A stretch of DNA of 64,000 nucleotides from NCBI RefSeq assembly GCF_009870125.1, contig NC_046681.1, positions 16,443,001-16,507,000 on the forward strand, given 5' to 3'. Positions within the stretch are counted from its first letter, which is position 1, and the number at the start of each line of letters is the position of its first letter. The position numbers and the translations under genes are program-made. The notes below the pieces were generated by a model. The model made no database searches and was not told where the DNA came from. It was given only the letters and a program-made list of their open reading frames with translations. Positions 21,756-34,151 of the stretch are shown piece by piece. The stretch is from Drosophila pseudoobscura. Its lineage: Eukaryota > Arthropoda > Insecta > Diptera > Drosophilidae.

Positions 21756-24609
21756 ACAATATTATCCTCCCAGCAGCTGGCCATTTCTTAAGAGAACTTT
21801 GTGGTAATTTCGGCAATTTCTTGACCAAATATTTATCAACATTTTCGGGGAAATATTTATTCAAATAAAATAAATATTCAATAAAGACATTTCCCGTTAA
21901 TACTTGACCATTCTCTTGCCAAATTTGCTTGTCGTTTGGCATTGGTAATGACCGGCCCAGCCCGGCCAGGACCGGGACCCGGATCCGGACCCGGACCGGG
22001 CTGTTAATGTCACGCGCGTCAAATGTTTGAGCCTGAAGCTGATTCGTGATTCGTGATTTTCAAAGCGAAATTCCGCACAGACGCGCATTGCGCCACACAA
22101 CAAAATTATGCAACGGAAAAGCAGGGAAAATCGTTTTGCGATTCCTGATGATGATGATGCCACAACAGGAGGGGGGGAGGATGATGGTATGTGCCCTGCC
22201 TGATGGCCCAGAAACATTGACCGCACATTTTGCGGTGACATTTGCGCGCGTTATGGTTTTGTAATTACCTGTAGCAATCTTCTGCTGCTCCTGGGGGCAC
22301 GGCACGGCACGGCAACGAGGGGGGGGGGGGTGGGGGGCTTTGCGACATTTGGCAACAAATTTATGGCCATTTGATTGCTGTTGACCAAGCCGACGGAGCG
22401 CCGTCGCGGGTCCTGGGACCTGGGACCTACTTTTCTGTTTATGGTTTTCGTGGTACCAAAAATATATATTCAAGAGTTCTTTTTCTCCCCCGAATGGAAG
22501 GCATTACGTGAGCGCATTTAAATGCCATTAATTGGCCATTAGTCGTCCGTCGATTCAGGGGGTGGAGGGGCATCCTGCTACTATCAACATTTATCCGCTT
22601 ACTTCGGCTTAAAAAGGCAACAAGTGATGAATGAATGACAGTCAGAAGCAAACGGAAGGCAGTCTTTTTTTTTTTTTTGGTTAATCGAAAGCGGCTTAAA
22701 CGGAGTTTCAGCAGAGGTTTTCCATGCGAAAAGGTTGGCGTTGGGGTATATTGATTAATAGAGCAGTCCACTTTTATAGATTGCATTTTTATGAACTGCC
22801 AATTGGATTTTCGAACCCTAGAGAACACTACTTTGGGGGTGAATCCCTCGAACATAATCCAAGATACAGATACAAATTTATTCCGAAATCACGCTTGCCC
22901 TTGGACCCCACAATTATTCATTCCTGGGAGCAATCGTGCAGAAGGCCAAAAGGGTTGATTGGTGGGGTCAGAGGGCGTCCCCCCTGTGTCAGTCCAATCT
23001 GTGCGGCCACCTCCTGCCCTTTGGCCTTAAAAGCTTTTTAATTAAGGCTCTTCACACTCGCGCAAGCTCGGATTCCCCATTTCCATTTCCGTTTCCATTC
23101 CGTGTGGCATGGCACGGCCATGTGCGGCATTGTGCGGGCAATTATGCGAACAAAGATACTAAACAAATTGCCCCAAGACCTGGCCACCGCATCCATCGAG
23201 AGCCGTCGCAGGCAGGGGAGTGCTTTCCCCACCCTTCACCCACTCCTGGCAAACAAATTGCCAACAATTCAATTCGAACCCTTTTGCCGGTTCGCAGGAC
23301 AAATGCAACAATTGGTTCGCCGTCTCTTCCAAGGACTCTATAAATCTAGGCGGCAAGGAAGGGGGAAAAGAAGTCCTGTGCTATCTGGCAGCTGCCACAA
23401 GCCAATCCTTGAGTCCCGGGCCCCACCATTCATTAGGTGTCCTGGCATTCTATTCCGTTTTTAATTGACAATCAAAGGATCCTCTCACTTTTTTTCGCCT
23501 GTGTTGGCACAAAATTTGATTAATCTGCAGCTTAATCCTTCAGCGTCCTTCAGGACATTTCATTCGACTGTTCTGGGATTGAAAAGCAGGACGAAGGATG
23601 TGGATTTTGTAAAGCAAATTCATTTTGCAAATGAAGTGCTGGTGTCCTGGTCCCATAGTTTATTTTGTGGCTCATAAATTGTGGGCGAGAGGAAAGACGA
23701 TGATGGGCAAATGTTTAGGCCCAAAAGTTGATGGATTTCCTAATGGATTTGGAATTTGTTTGGGTACAGCAGAAGAGGCTTAAGGCCACAGCTAGTTGTT
23801 GAAATAAATCAAAGAAAGTCTCGAAAAACTCTTCGGGGAAAGCTTTGCACTTCCATAAAAACGATTTTAATATCTCTATTTTTGTGGCTCTCCGGTACAA
23901 AAAAAGTCTATCGCTGGTAGTTCCGTTTACAGGTCGTAACATTTTTATGTTTCGGCTGTGAAAATCTCCAACCCAAGCAGGGCAAAGGCAGTGCCAACGG
24001 GAGGGGGAAAACAGGAAAAGATTACCAGCCGAAGGTAGGAGAAAATTATCGGCTAGAAGCGTAATACAGACATAACCTTTGCCCGATGTCTGCGCTACGT
24101 TTCGGATGAAACTTAAATTGAATTACTTTTTGGAGAACTTTGAGAGCCCCAGACCCCAGACCCCAGAGCAGGGCAAATGCAACCGAAGGATAACGTGCGT
24201 GCACGGGGGGGTGGTGGAAGGATTCCCCCCCCAACCCAAGACTCGTCTGCGCTGGCGACTGGTATAAATAATTATCTATTCCGGTCATGTCGGAGGGTCC
24301 GCACAAATGTCAACGTCTCAGGCAAAAACCTACGCTTCTGCCGCTGCTTGTTGCAAACATGTCTACACTTGTCTGCCGTTGGTCCTGCCACAAACTTGTG
24401 ACCCCATAGCTCTCCAGAAAATGGATAATTCACGTTTGCACGGTTCATATTATTACGATATTGCGTGGAAGTGTGGAAATAACTGAAACGTGAGATTCTC
24501 TCTTAGTACTTTCAACATATTATTACGAATTCTGATTCAGAATAATACAATTTAGTTCCTTTTTTTTGGCTGTATTTCATATAATATTTATGTAATTTTT
24601 CAGGGATTG

Positions 24610-24965
24610 TAATTATTTTATTTTTTTATTTATTTGTATTTATTTGCATTATTTTATTTTTTTATTTATTTGTATTTATTTGCATTATTTTAATTTTGTA
24701 TTTATGTATGTATATTTATTTATATATTTTCATGTATTAATTTTTCTTTATTTTACTTTTTTATGTATTTATTTGTATTTTTGTGTTATTTATTTATTAT
24801 TATTTTTTTTATTTATTTATATATTTTCATTTATATGTACATTTTTATTATTATTTTTTGTTTCTTTTTATTTATTTATTTTTATTTATTTATTTTTATT
24901 TATTTATTTAGTTTTATTTATTTAGTTTTATTTATTTATTTTTATTTATTTATTTTTATTTATTT
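24610..24965. repeat. TTTATTTA low-complexity block
   Basis: About 350 bases dominated by TTTA/TTTAT repeats. Frames through it encode only hydrophobic Phe/Tyr/Leu/Ile strings. Confidence 0.85.
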
Positions 24966-27900
24966 GTTATAAAATTCAGAATGAACTCCTTATTTTAAAT
25001 GTATAGTATAGAAATGGAAAATGAGTCCTATTTTTAATGTTTATAATAAAAATAGAAACAAAACATTTCAATTTGTTCCTTTTGAAAACCGATTTTTGTT
25101 ATAATATAAACATTTAAAATTTAAAAAATGTAATTCTTATATATTTTTAACGGAGACTTGTCTACCGAAGAACATATACCCATATGTAGGTCTTATTGTG
25201 CCGAAAACGAACCTTTAAGGGTTATATCCCATAGCTATAACTCCATCTGTCATTCCTTATCCCCTGAACTATCCTTTGAACTAATAGCATGCAATATTTA
25301 TAATCACCTAAATTTAACTAACTTTTAACTTCTCTTCTTTCCTCCTTTTTTAGGTAAGTACTATTATTAGCAGATAATTGTTAATTAAATAAATGAAATA
25401 TGCTGTGAAATTATTTCTATAAAATGGAGTGGAATTATCATCATTTTCTGCTGGGCATAATCTTTCGCAAAAGCTCATTTGCAATGCCCAACGCATCGCG
25501 TCGCTGCGTGTCTCTCACCCCCTCTACATTTGTCTCTCTTCCTGTTGTGTCATAACTGTACCTAAAGGAAGATATACTAGTGTAAGGGAAGGAAGAAAAA
25601 TAGGAAGAAGTAAAGGAAGAAGAAGAACGACCATCATCAGCAGAAGCAGAAGCCGACGCCGACGCCGCAGATAGGAGGCAGAAGTTTTGTTTGCAGTTTT
25701 CGCAATTTCTAATTATGTCGTCGTCGTCGTGGCACAAGTGACTTTTTGAGGTTGAGTTTTGTATGCCACACCCCCCGCCCTCTTCCCTATATCCCCATGA
25801 TGTGGAACATATTTCATCTTCAGCTTCATTTGTTGTTTAAAGTCCTCGGAGAGGATGCCATACTTCCTTCCACTCTCTCTCTCTCTCCCGAGTTTTCCCG
25901 GGAAAATGTTGTGTGTGTTTTTCTGAGCAGCAGCAACTGGTTGCATTTTGTAAATTTTTGCTCTTTCGCTCTGTTTCTCCCTTTGATAGGCAGCAGCAAC
26001 AGAGAGAGAGAGAGGCAGAAAGAAAGAACTTTGATTATAATCTCATGTCCCTTGCCACACACACACAGATGCACACACTCACAGATACATAGATACTCGT
26101 ACTGGTAAATAGATGGAGCAACAGATTTCTTGCTTATTATGTGCTCTTTGAACAGCAGCAATCCCCCCATGGATACCCCTCAACCATCCAACCATCCATC
26201 TGGAATATGTGTGTGCGTAAAAAAGTTCCATTAAGAGCAAGTCCCCAAGTGCTTTAATGCCATGTGTGTGTGCGTGTGTGCGTGTATCTCTATCTGGATC
26301 CTGTTTGTGGGTGTCGCATTATGTGCAAAAATTATAATGATGTTCCATTATTAATCCAAGATAAACGTTACGTGAGTAGATTTTTCCATAAGCCACAAAT
26401 ACTTTCTACATGTTGAGTATTCATCTTCTCATTTCACAGATAAAATACTTTTACTCCTCCGATTAGGGTCAAAGGATAGGTAGATTAAGAATGTAGCTTG
26501 GATGTCCTTTAAGCTTGGAACAAAGCTTAAACCAAAGAAGATACAAAAATCTACCGAAAGATACAAATTTAAGAGGGACCTCTTTTTGTTGGTATTCCCT
26601 CATTCATTCCTAATCTTATTGTTTTCTTTAAAAGTGCATTTATTCGAGCTCTCATTTATTCGAGCAAAATGGATTCATTTAACTCAAAGTTTCATCGATT
26701 TGGGTCGAATGCTGACAGAAGCAGCACAAACTACACACAAATCTCTGCTTCATGCTCTAGTTACTCCTTTACGAAAAGGAAGGGGAAGGCCTCGTGTCCT
26801 GCAACAAGCACTATTTTGAGCCTGCAACTGCAACGGCAACGGCAACTGTCATCTACTAGGATATATCTTTCTTTTTGGCACAAAACAAGGAGAAAGTAGC
26901 ACAACACAATGCCTGGGCAAGTCGTTCTGCCTGATGACTTCGCAGCAGAATCCCGTAAAATTATGAAGGCAAAACTTTTGAATATTCCAAGAGAATGAAA
27001 TGACTTTTTAATAGGCCCTGTCGTCGTCTTGAAAAGACAGGCAGACTGAAAAGGAAACCCGCCAGAAAGGTAAATAAAATCATGCAAAATTCACAGCTAG
27101 ACGGGGGCCAGAAAATGTATCTGCGGAGAGGTCCCCGGCGTAATTTACACGTGATTATCGACTGTGCCGGAACAACTTTGTCAACGCACCCCGTGAAAGG
27201 GGGCGAGGCACTCCAGAGGGCGGGCTCTGCAATCATTATTCCGCTCGAGCGCCGCACGACGGTCCGAGCCAACGTCTGTATACATTATCATATATATTCG
27301 AAGGCAAGACGATAATAAATTCAAGCGCTGTACGTGCCACACGCAGAAAGCGTTGCCTATTTGCAGGCGTCCATGCATACTCGTATTTGAGATTTTTCCC
27401 TGCCACCAGGTCGCGGGGCGAACTCGTGAATGTTGATAGAGATAGAGGGCGAAAGGAAGATGTGGCACAGTGGCCCCTCTGGCCATCTCCACTCCGGCGT
27501 TACCTCCCTTTCAGTGCCAATAAAATACCGCTGCTTATCAATGCCTTTGTCATCTTAATTTGTTCTGGCAACACTTTGTGTGTGCAATGACCTATTTGGG
27601 AATTCTGCCTTGTCAGAGATTTGTTGGAAGAGTCGACTGTGGGGTCAAATCAATTGCCAGAAAATTAAAATTCCACACCAGTCGGACAGAACCAAGGCCG
27701 AAAAAGGGTAGGAGCACTCGCACTCGCACTTGAAGGAGAAAGGAGAACGGAGAAAGGATGCAATGTAATAGAGAAGTTCCGAATCCGATTTAGTTGCTCA
27801 ATGAACCTCGGCCCCCGGATTTTGTCTGCGTCTGGGTCTGGCAACTGCAGTGCTGCAAAACTACTTCACATTTCAACTTCAATTCCGAAATACACGACAA

Positions 27901-29366
27901 TAAATTCCAAAATAAATTTATTTTTACACACACACACACACCCTCCCACACACAGGAAAGGAATCGAAGGACAAGGAAAACTTGAACCTGACAGAAAAAG
28001 TTTTCTGCTCCCGAAGCAATCAATTTTTACGACAGTTTAGTTTTCTACCAACTCTTGACAATCAATGGGAAATAGTTTAATTAAATGACGGCTGGCCCTA
28101 TCCCCGGGGGCATTTAGCGTTTAGGCGGAACTGTCTGCCAGACATTCGCCCATTCGTGAGGCATTAGCCCCGAAAAAAAAGCCGGCAACTAACGAGCCCA
28201 GTGAATGCATTATGAACTACTTTTGTTGCTGTTGTTGCAGGTGGAGGAGAGTGCAACAACCCCTCAGCGCTGCACAATATCTGCATGCATAAATGCCAGG
28301 CAAGGCAAGGCGATGCCAAGCCATGGCCATGATTCGGCAAGTCATGAAAGCCAGACTCCAGCGGATGGCGGGGGCGGGGACGGGCTGCAACTGTTGGAAG
28401 CGGTAATTTGTACAGCCATAGGGCGTAAATCACCATCACCAGCAGTTAAATATAATAGGCAGTTGTACGGATGCACAGATGCACGGATGCACGGATGTAG
28501 TAGGAAATGTTCGCCCAAAATACGAGTCTTGTTAATGCATTTTGAATAGGAAGCGTACTTTTTGTGTGCATTCCTGTTATTCTACTGAAAAAAGGTAGAT
28601 TTAAAAGACATTTTGTAGCTTAAAGATTCGACTGCCAAAAAGGAAAAAGGAGGAAAGCCTCTTTTAGACTCTACTTAGATTCCTTTGTATTTCAAAGATA
28701 CAAATGCATCACTGGATAAACGGTTGTCAAGCCATAAAGATACTTGCATCTGAAAGATGCTCATGTATTATGTTTTTCTACAATATTTAGCATTTGTCCC
28801 CGTTTCAATAGTCCCCATAGCTGTTGCGAATAAAAGTATCGCATGGGTTTTGCATCCACCTGTCCGCCAATCCACCTTGACAACGCCAGTGTCATCAAAT
28901 ATTGCACAAAATCTGCATAAAACATATTTTGCCGGCAACTTCCGCACAACACAACAAAAGCCATGCACACGATAATGGAGCTCCCAGCACTTGACGGGAT
29001 TTCCAATAGAAATTGTCGACAACGGCACACTGCAGTGTTGCCAGGCCAGATGCATGCATGTATCTGCTGGATACACGCATCCTAAGAGTGCACATAAAAC
29101 GTATTTAGGATACAATGGCGCGTAATCTATGCCACTCGACTGGCAGCAGGAGGAGGGCCCACATCCACACCCACAGCCACATCCAAATCCAAAAAGTGCA
29201 CAGCGCATGAATTTTGTTGTACGCGAGTTTTCCAGCCTGGCATTTTTATGATTGCTATGCAAATGCAAACAACAACTGGTAGGAAAACCAGGAAAACTAG
29301 GAAAACTCCCAAACAATAAAAACGGCAACGAGGCGTGGCATCTTTTGTTTGGTTTCGAGGCGATTT

Positions 29367-29395
29367 CCCCCCCCCCCCCCCCCCCCCCCCCCCCC
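29367..29395. repeat. Poly-C run of 29 bases
   Basis: Twenty-nine consecutive C bases, followed by a short CA repeat. It generates false poly-Pro (plus) and poly-Gly (minus) frames. Exact length is uncertain, since such runs are hard to sequence. Confidence 0.9.
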
Positions 29396-31293
29396 ACACA
29401 CAGCTGCAGCGAGCCCCACACCCGCGGGACTGCACGAAGAAACTCAAGTTAACTGAACTTTTTCCTCCGTTTCTTTTGCGGAGGAAAAACAACTTCGGAA
29501 ACAAGAACAACACGAAAACACATGAAAAAGTGTGCAAATGTAATGAGAATCCCGTGATGGAAAGCAAACACGAAACGAAGAAGACTTACCCTCAACGGTA
29601 TCAACGGTATCAACGGTATTGTTCACCATCTTTGTATTGTTTTCGGCTCTTTTTTCGATGGAATGTACAGAAATAATACGTTCAAGATGTAGGGTTTATC
29701 ACGATAATCCAATTAAAGTACTGGAAATAAAGAAATTACAACAAATAAGAAAGAAATATAGTGTAAAATGTTAAGAAAATTATAAACGAAGGCTGGCATG
29801 AGTGGATGCTCCAAGAAGATGTTCCAGGGAGATGTTAAGACGAGTGGAACTTGGTATTCTGTCTGTTCGTGGGATATCTTTAGTTAGGGGTGCAAAATTT
29901 AATCCCATTTACCCCTCACTAATGTTACGGAACCCCTTATGCAAATCAAACACAAGTCAGGGGTTGCTCAACACCAAACACCAGGTCGCAAATAAAACAT
30001 GTATTAGACATTTAGCGTGGGAAGCGTATCAGCATATCAGAGACGATTTCAAACAAAAGGAGGAGGAAGAAACTCCCCACCCCACCCCAGCACCCACCCA
30101 GCCCACCCACGTCAGATGTCAATCAAAGTTCAATTAAAGTCAATTGCTGACAGAATGACAAACCTGAAGAAATAGCCCTCCGTACAACAAACGGTACGGT
30201 ACTCTCATTTAATTTAATTTACGACTCTTTTGGGCGAAAACCCACACACGCGCTACGGCGGGACACACATGAACAGTTAACAGATTTATGCATCGTGCAT
30301 TGATTTGTTTATGGCCATTGAAATTTACGGCAAACAGAGTCCCATAACAAGATGCCATAACTACAAACAGAGTCCGAGGGAATGGGCACCAACGAATCCC
30401 TCTCCGCTGTGCTGTTAGCCTCTGGCTCCTCTCTTTCTTTGTCTTACGCTCTAGCTGTCATTCTTCCTTGCTCTGGCTGGCTCTTTCTCTAGCTGCTGAA
30501 CCCCTCAGGGTCCCTCTGTGTTCGCCGCTCTTTTTTGCTTACGGTTACCTTTTTCCTGTTATTTGTATGGGCTTGGGCTATTGGTTCTCCTATTGGAGAA
30601 AACAATAGCAGCGAACGGGAAGAAAATAGGGAGATAGAGATAGAGAGAAGGATTCGTGTACCGAATGGGAGTATACCCTTGAAAAGGAGTTTTAAATGGA
30701 AGATCCACAAAAACGCTCAATGTCCCTAGGAAGCTGGGTGAAAGAAGGGTATTACAATTACTTTCATTTGCCTAAACGACGCACATATTCTCTCCCACTA
30801 TAGCAGAGTCAGCCACAAAACAACATACCCTCAATCAATCCTCTCTCTCTCTCCCACTGCACTCCCCTGCTGAAAAGAACAGGCCGCGGCAAACAGCAAA
30901 GCGCAATGCCAATAAGAAGAGTGACAGGCCGCTGGCAGAAATACAGTAAACTAAAACAGAGTCAGGGCTAGGCTCCAGGCACCGCAACTTTTGATGCCCT
31001 TTAAGATCCAATCCCTTTTATTCATATACGAGAGATACATACAATTCCGTTCAGATTTAGCGAAGAACAGTAAATCAATATGATCTACACGCAGTCGAGT
31101 ATCAAAAATACTCTGTAAAAGAGTATGCAAGCACACAGACACTCTTGTATAGCACACACCACCGCTCATTACGGCAAATAAGAACAACAACAAAGTGCGA
31201 GAGGGGGGAAAAAACTGCGAATGCGACTGCGACTGCGACGCAACAGAAACTTCAAAAGCGTTGGCGTCGGGCAGATGATATTAAGCGAGAGAT

Positions 31294-31298
<5 letters not shown>

Positions 31299-31325
<27 letters not shown>
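31299..31325. repeat. (GA)n microsatellite
   Basis: An uninterrupted GA run of 27 bases; a potential GAGA-factor binding tract near a candidate splice donor. Confidence 0.93.
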
Positions 31326-31329
<4 letters not shown>

Positions 31330-32834
31330 AAGGTGCTGTTGCAATTGCGCCGTGGGCAAAATGGAGAAAAGGGATCTTGCACCGGCTCAAACCGGATTGC
31401 AGTTTTTTGTTCGTTCTGGTTGCACAAACAAAGCCACAACTTACCAACGACAAATGCTGCACTCTTCACTGAACTCTGCACAAACAAAGGGTTAACACAC
31501 GCACAATTGGCACAATTACACAAAAAGTACAAGTTCAACTTTAAATGTTTTATAACGGGAATCGGCTGGCGTTTTGGTATGCTTTTCTGTACGTTGTGAT
31601 CGCGGCGACGAAAATTGAGCGAATGCGCCAGGAAGAAACCAGAAAGCAGAAAGGAAAACTAAAGCAGCGACGTCAGAGTGTTACAAGATAGGGTGGAGCA
31701 TTTACGCTCACGAGTGAGAATCACTCTTGCTCTCTTGAAAATGTGAATGATCTGGTACGACTGGTGGGCCTTGGAAATGGCAATCGTGACGACTGCATGC
31801 TTTCAGATGCGAAATGTACTATATATAAAACACACGATCATCAGGGAGAGCGAGCGCAATGCCTCACCCTGAATTAATACACCTTGCCCGACAGCTGTAC
31901 GTACTGTCTTTGTTGTGTTTGAGTTTGGCGGTTAAAATTCAAATTCACATTTCAAAATTTAAAATCAAATTCAGTTAGACCGCAAACCGGTTCCCACAGG
32001 TACAGCGGGAACGAGCGAATAGGAGGTGTATTTCACTTCCGTCTGAGTTCTTTCCAATTGAATCTTTTTTGTTTGCTTTTGTGGATGAATGAAATCATCA
32101 ATTAGGAGACCCAGCTGTGCGCGAGTCACAAATATCAACAAACGATGGCAGTTAGAGCTTGAATAAGACACTCTTATCAGCACTTTGCAACCTGCAACGG
32201 CCATTGGATAGGTCATAAAACCCAGAAGCAAAGTGTCTGTCTAGAGATAGGCGGGTATTCCTAAGTGGATTGTAGTACAGCCGGTTCATTGAACCCTTCC
32301 TTGGGGACAGAGATGACACCCACACTTGTTGCCAACCGAAACAAAGTGGCAGACAGATTTCTCACCTACATTGCAATTACCAATTACTGCTCTGCTAAGG
32401 CTGGGCTGCCTTTCTTTTTTCTTTTATTACAGGCCCACGTTGGGGTGTTGGGGTTACCACGGTTTAAGTGACAAATCAATTTAGCAGCAGCTACCTGGGG
32501 AGATACTCTCATAAAAAGTGAAATTTGATCGAATTGCCGGTAAAACTTGTCCACGCACCGTAGAAATAATGAAAAAACGAGTTCAGATGCGTAGACAGAC
32601 AGAGGTTTTAACCGACAGTTTTCACCTGAAAACAAGCTTCACATTTGAATAAAAATTGCTTAGCAAATTACTCCGCTAGAGGGGAGGGGGCTCAAAAGAC
32701 CCCTCAGCTTTTCTGCGGTTGAACAAAAGCCAGAAGCTCCGCTTAAAAGGGGAAAAAATACAAACAAAGATCTTGCTGAATCAGTAAGACAACAAAAGAA
32801 TAAGAACCGGCAATAAAATCCATAATTGACTTAC

Positions 32835-32986
32835 TGGCAGTATCGCTCCACGACAGTCGCAGAGGGACGGGACGCATCTGAAGATCGCACTCACTCCCGC
32901 TGGCGTCTGGCCTTATAAGGCAGTGCCGAAGGTCGCCTCCGTTCCAGCGGCAGGACAATGAAGCGGGAAGCAACAAGCTATTTATA
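32835..32986 (-). promoter_or_regulatory. Candidate TATA promoter and non-coding first exon
   Basis: On the minus strand a TATAAATA box (32979-32986) precedes an initiator-like TTCATTG with its A at 32959, 27 bases from the first T of the box. About 125 bases further on, CTGCCA is followed by a consensus donor GTAAGT (32834-32829). The predicted exon 32835-32959 contains no convincing ATG frame, as expected for an untranslated first exon. No partner exon was found in the window, so this rests on motif spacing only. Confidence 0.4.
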
Positions 32987-33782
32987 TGTGGGCGTTGCCA
33001 GCTGAGCAAATGCTAATTTATATGATGATGATCATTAATTGTGAATCGGTTGAATCTGTACTTGGGGATTGAGGTTCCATTGTTTGCCGCTTTCTAGTGG
33101 CGCTAGTACGCAGCATGCTGAGCAACTTTTCGAAAATGTACCAAGTGCTGCGAGGCGCCACTGTGCCAGCGATATGTAAAGAACATTTAAGTTACATGTC
33201 GAATGACAGTGCAAATAGCTGTATGACATTAGACTTTACTAACTGACTTGCGTCGAAAACAGGTGAATTGAAATGCATGAATAGGCCTTTAAAATGCAAT
33301 CTAACACAAGGTCTTTATTAATTACGTTTGAAAGCAGGTTGGAAAACAGTATCTTTATACAACAACAATCTTTGACAACAAATGAGTCTGCAAATACCAG
33401 CAACATTGACGTCACAACCTGCGACTATTGAACACTTTTGTTGAAACCGTTTTTTTGTTAAAACAAAAAACATGCAAGTACTTAAAAGTAGTTATTCCTG
33501 ATCAAAATTGATTCAGCAATCATATAAAATTATCTGGGCAAAACTGAGAGATCTATATAGCTGGGCATATTCGACGGAAGAAAGAATAACCAGGAATTAG
33601 TCGTCATAACCGGTTGACGTCAAGAGTCCCATTCCATGCACATTCCATTACCCTGGGGGAAATGGATGTTATAGAATTGTGAATATGATTGTCATCCCAG
33701 GCAAAAACAATTTATTTTCAATATATTTTAATATTATTCAATATTATTTTCAATATTGTCTTTTTTAAATGAGACGGTATGT

Positions 33783-33841
33783 TTCGGTATATTTCTGAGG
33801 GTCGGACGGTATATTTTATCGATAAATCCGCGGTCACACTG
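33783..33841 (+). promoter_or_regulatory. Sec12 core promoter: motif 6, DRE, motif 1
   Basis: Within 59 bases: TTCGGTATATTT (33783-33794), a full match to Ohler motif 6; a second near match at 33805-33816; TATCGATA (33817-33824), the DRE bound by DREF; and CGGTCACACTG (33831-33841), a full match to Ohler motif 1 bound by M1BP. This is the standard arrangement of broad, TATA-less housekeeping promoters in flies. Transcription would start close to 33840, giving a 5' UTR of about 310 nt before the ATG at 34152. Confidence 0.8.
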
Positions 33842-34151
33842 CTTAACACCTCTAGTGTACGTGGACTTTCACGGCACCAACAAAAAAAAACACGGCAAGC
33901 AAATAGATAATTACACTAAATTAAACAACGCATCACACAGAAAACGATGGAGAACCTTAACTAGAAACGGCAGAGCAGCCATTGGAGAAGATAAAGTGCG
34001 TATATATTTGATTGGGAATCCTCCAGCAGGCAGCGGATCGACCCAAATAAATGTGCCCCTGAGTCAGTGCCAGAGCTGATAAAACGTCGAAGTCCACAAC
34101 AAACCATCGAATCGATCCAGTCCGGTCGATTTCCCGTGTTAATAATTGATA

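Larger units (their letters stand above)
21756..31200. other. Non-coding region, no gene recognised
   Basis: About 9.4 kb with no recognisable coding exon. It includes a G-rich tract at 22.32 kb, an AT-rich TTTATTTA block (24.61-24.97 kb), a 29-base C run (29367-29395), and a 10-bp unit TCAACGGTAT repeated three times near 29.59-29.62 kb. Several stretches (for example 22.5 kb and 28.05 kb) are unique, mixed-composition sequence rich in ATTA cores that could be conserved regulatory DNA. That cannot be judged from one genome. Confidence 0.55.
31201..33780. other. Non-coding region with possible minus-strand first exons
   Basis: No coding exon is recognised. A GA microsatellite lies at 31.30 kb. 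On the minus strand a good donor, TTG followed by GTAAGT, sits at 31445/31444, downstream of unique non-repetitive sequence. A second unit with TATA box, initiator-like sequence and donor lies at 32835-32986 (listed separately). Together these could be alternative untranslated first exons of a gene running to the left. A short AT-rich stretch with repeated CAATATT lies just before the Sec12 promoter. Confidence 0.4.

Noticed and set aside
21164..21942. Cys-rich repeat protein on the minus strand
   Set aside because: Frame is broken between 21386 and 21594 and copies have indels; better explained as a minisatellite.
28768..29421. 217-codon minus-strand frame with Gly-rich start
   Set aside because: Its length comes from the poly-C run, and it has no domain or normal codon use.
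31816..31840. Second TATA promoter on the plus strand (TATATATAAAA)
   Set aside because: The nearest initiator-like TCAGGG is too close and no exon follows.
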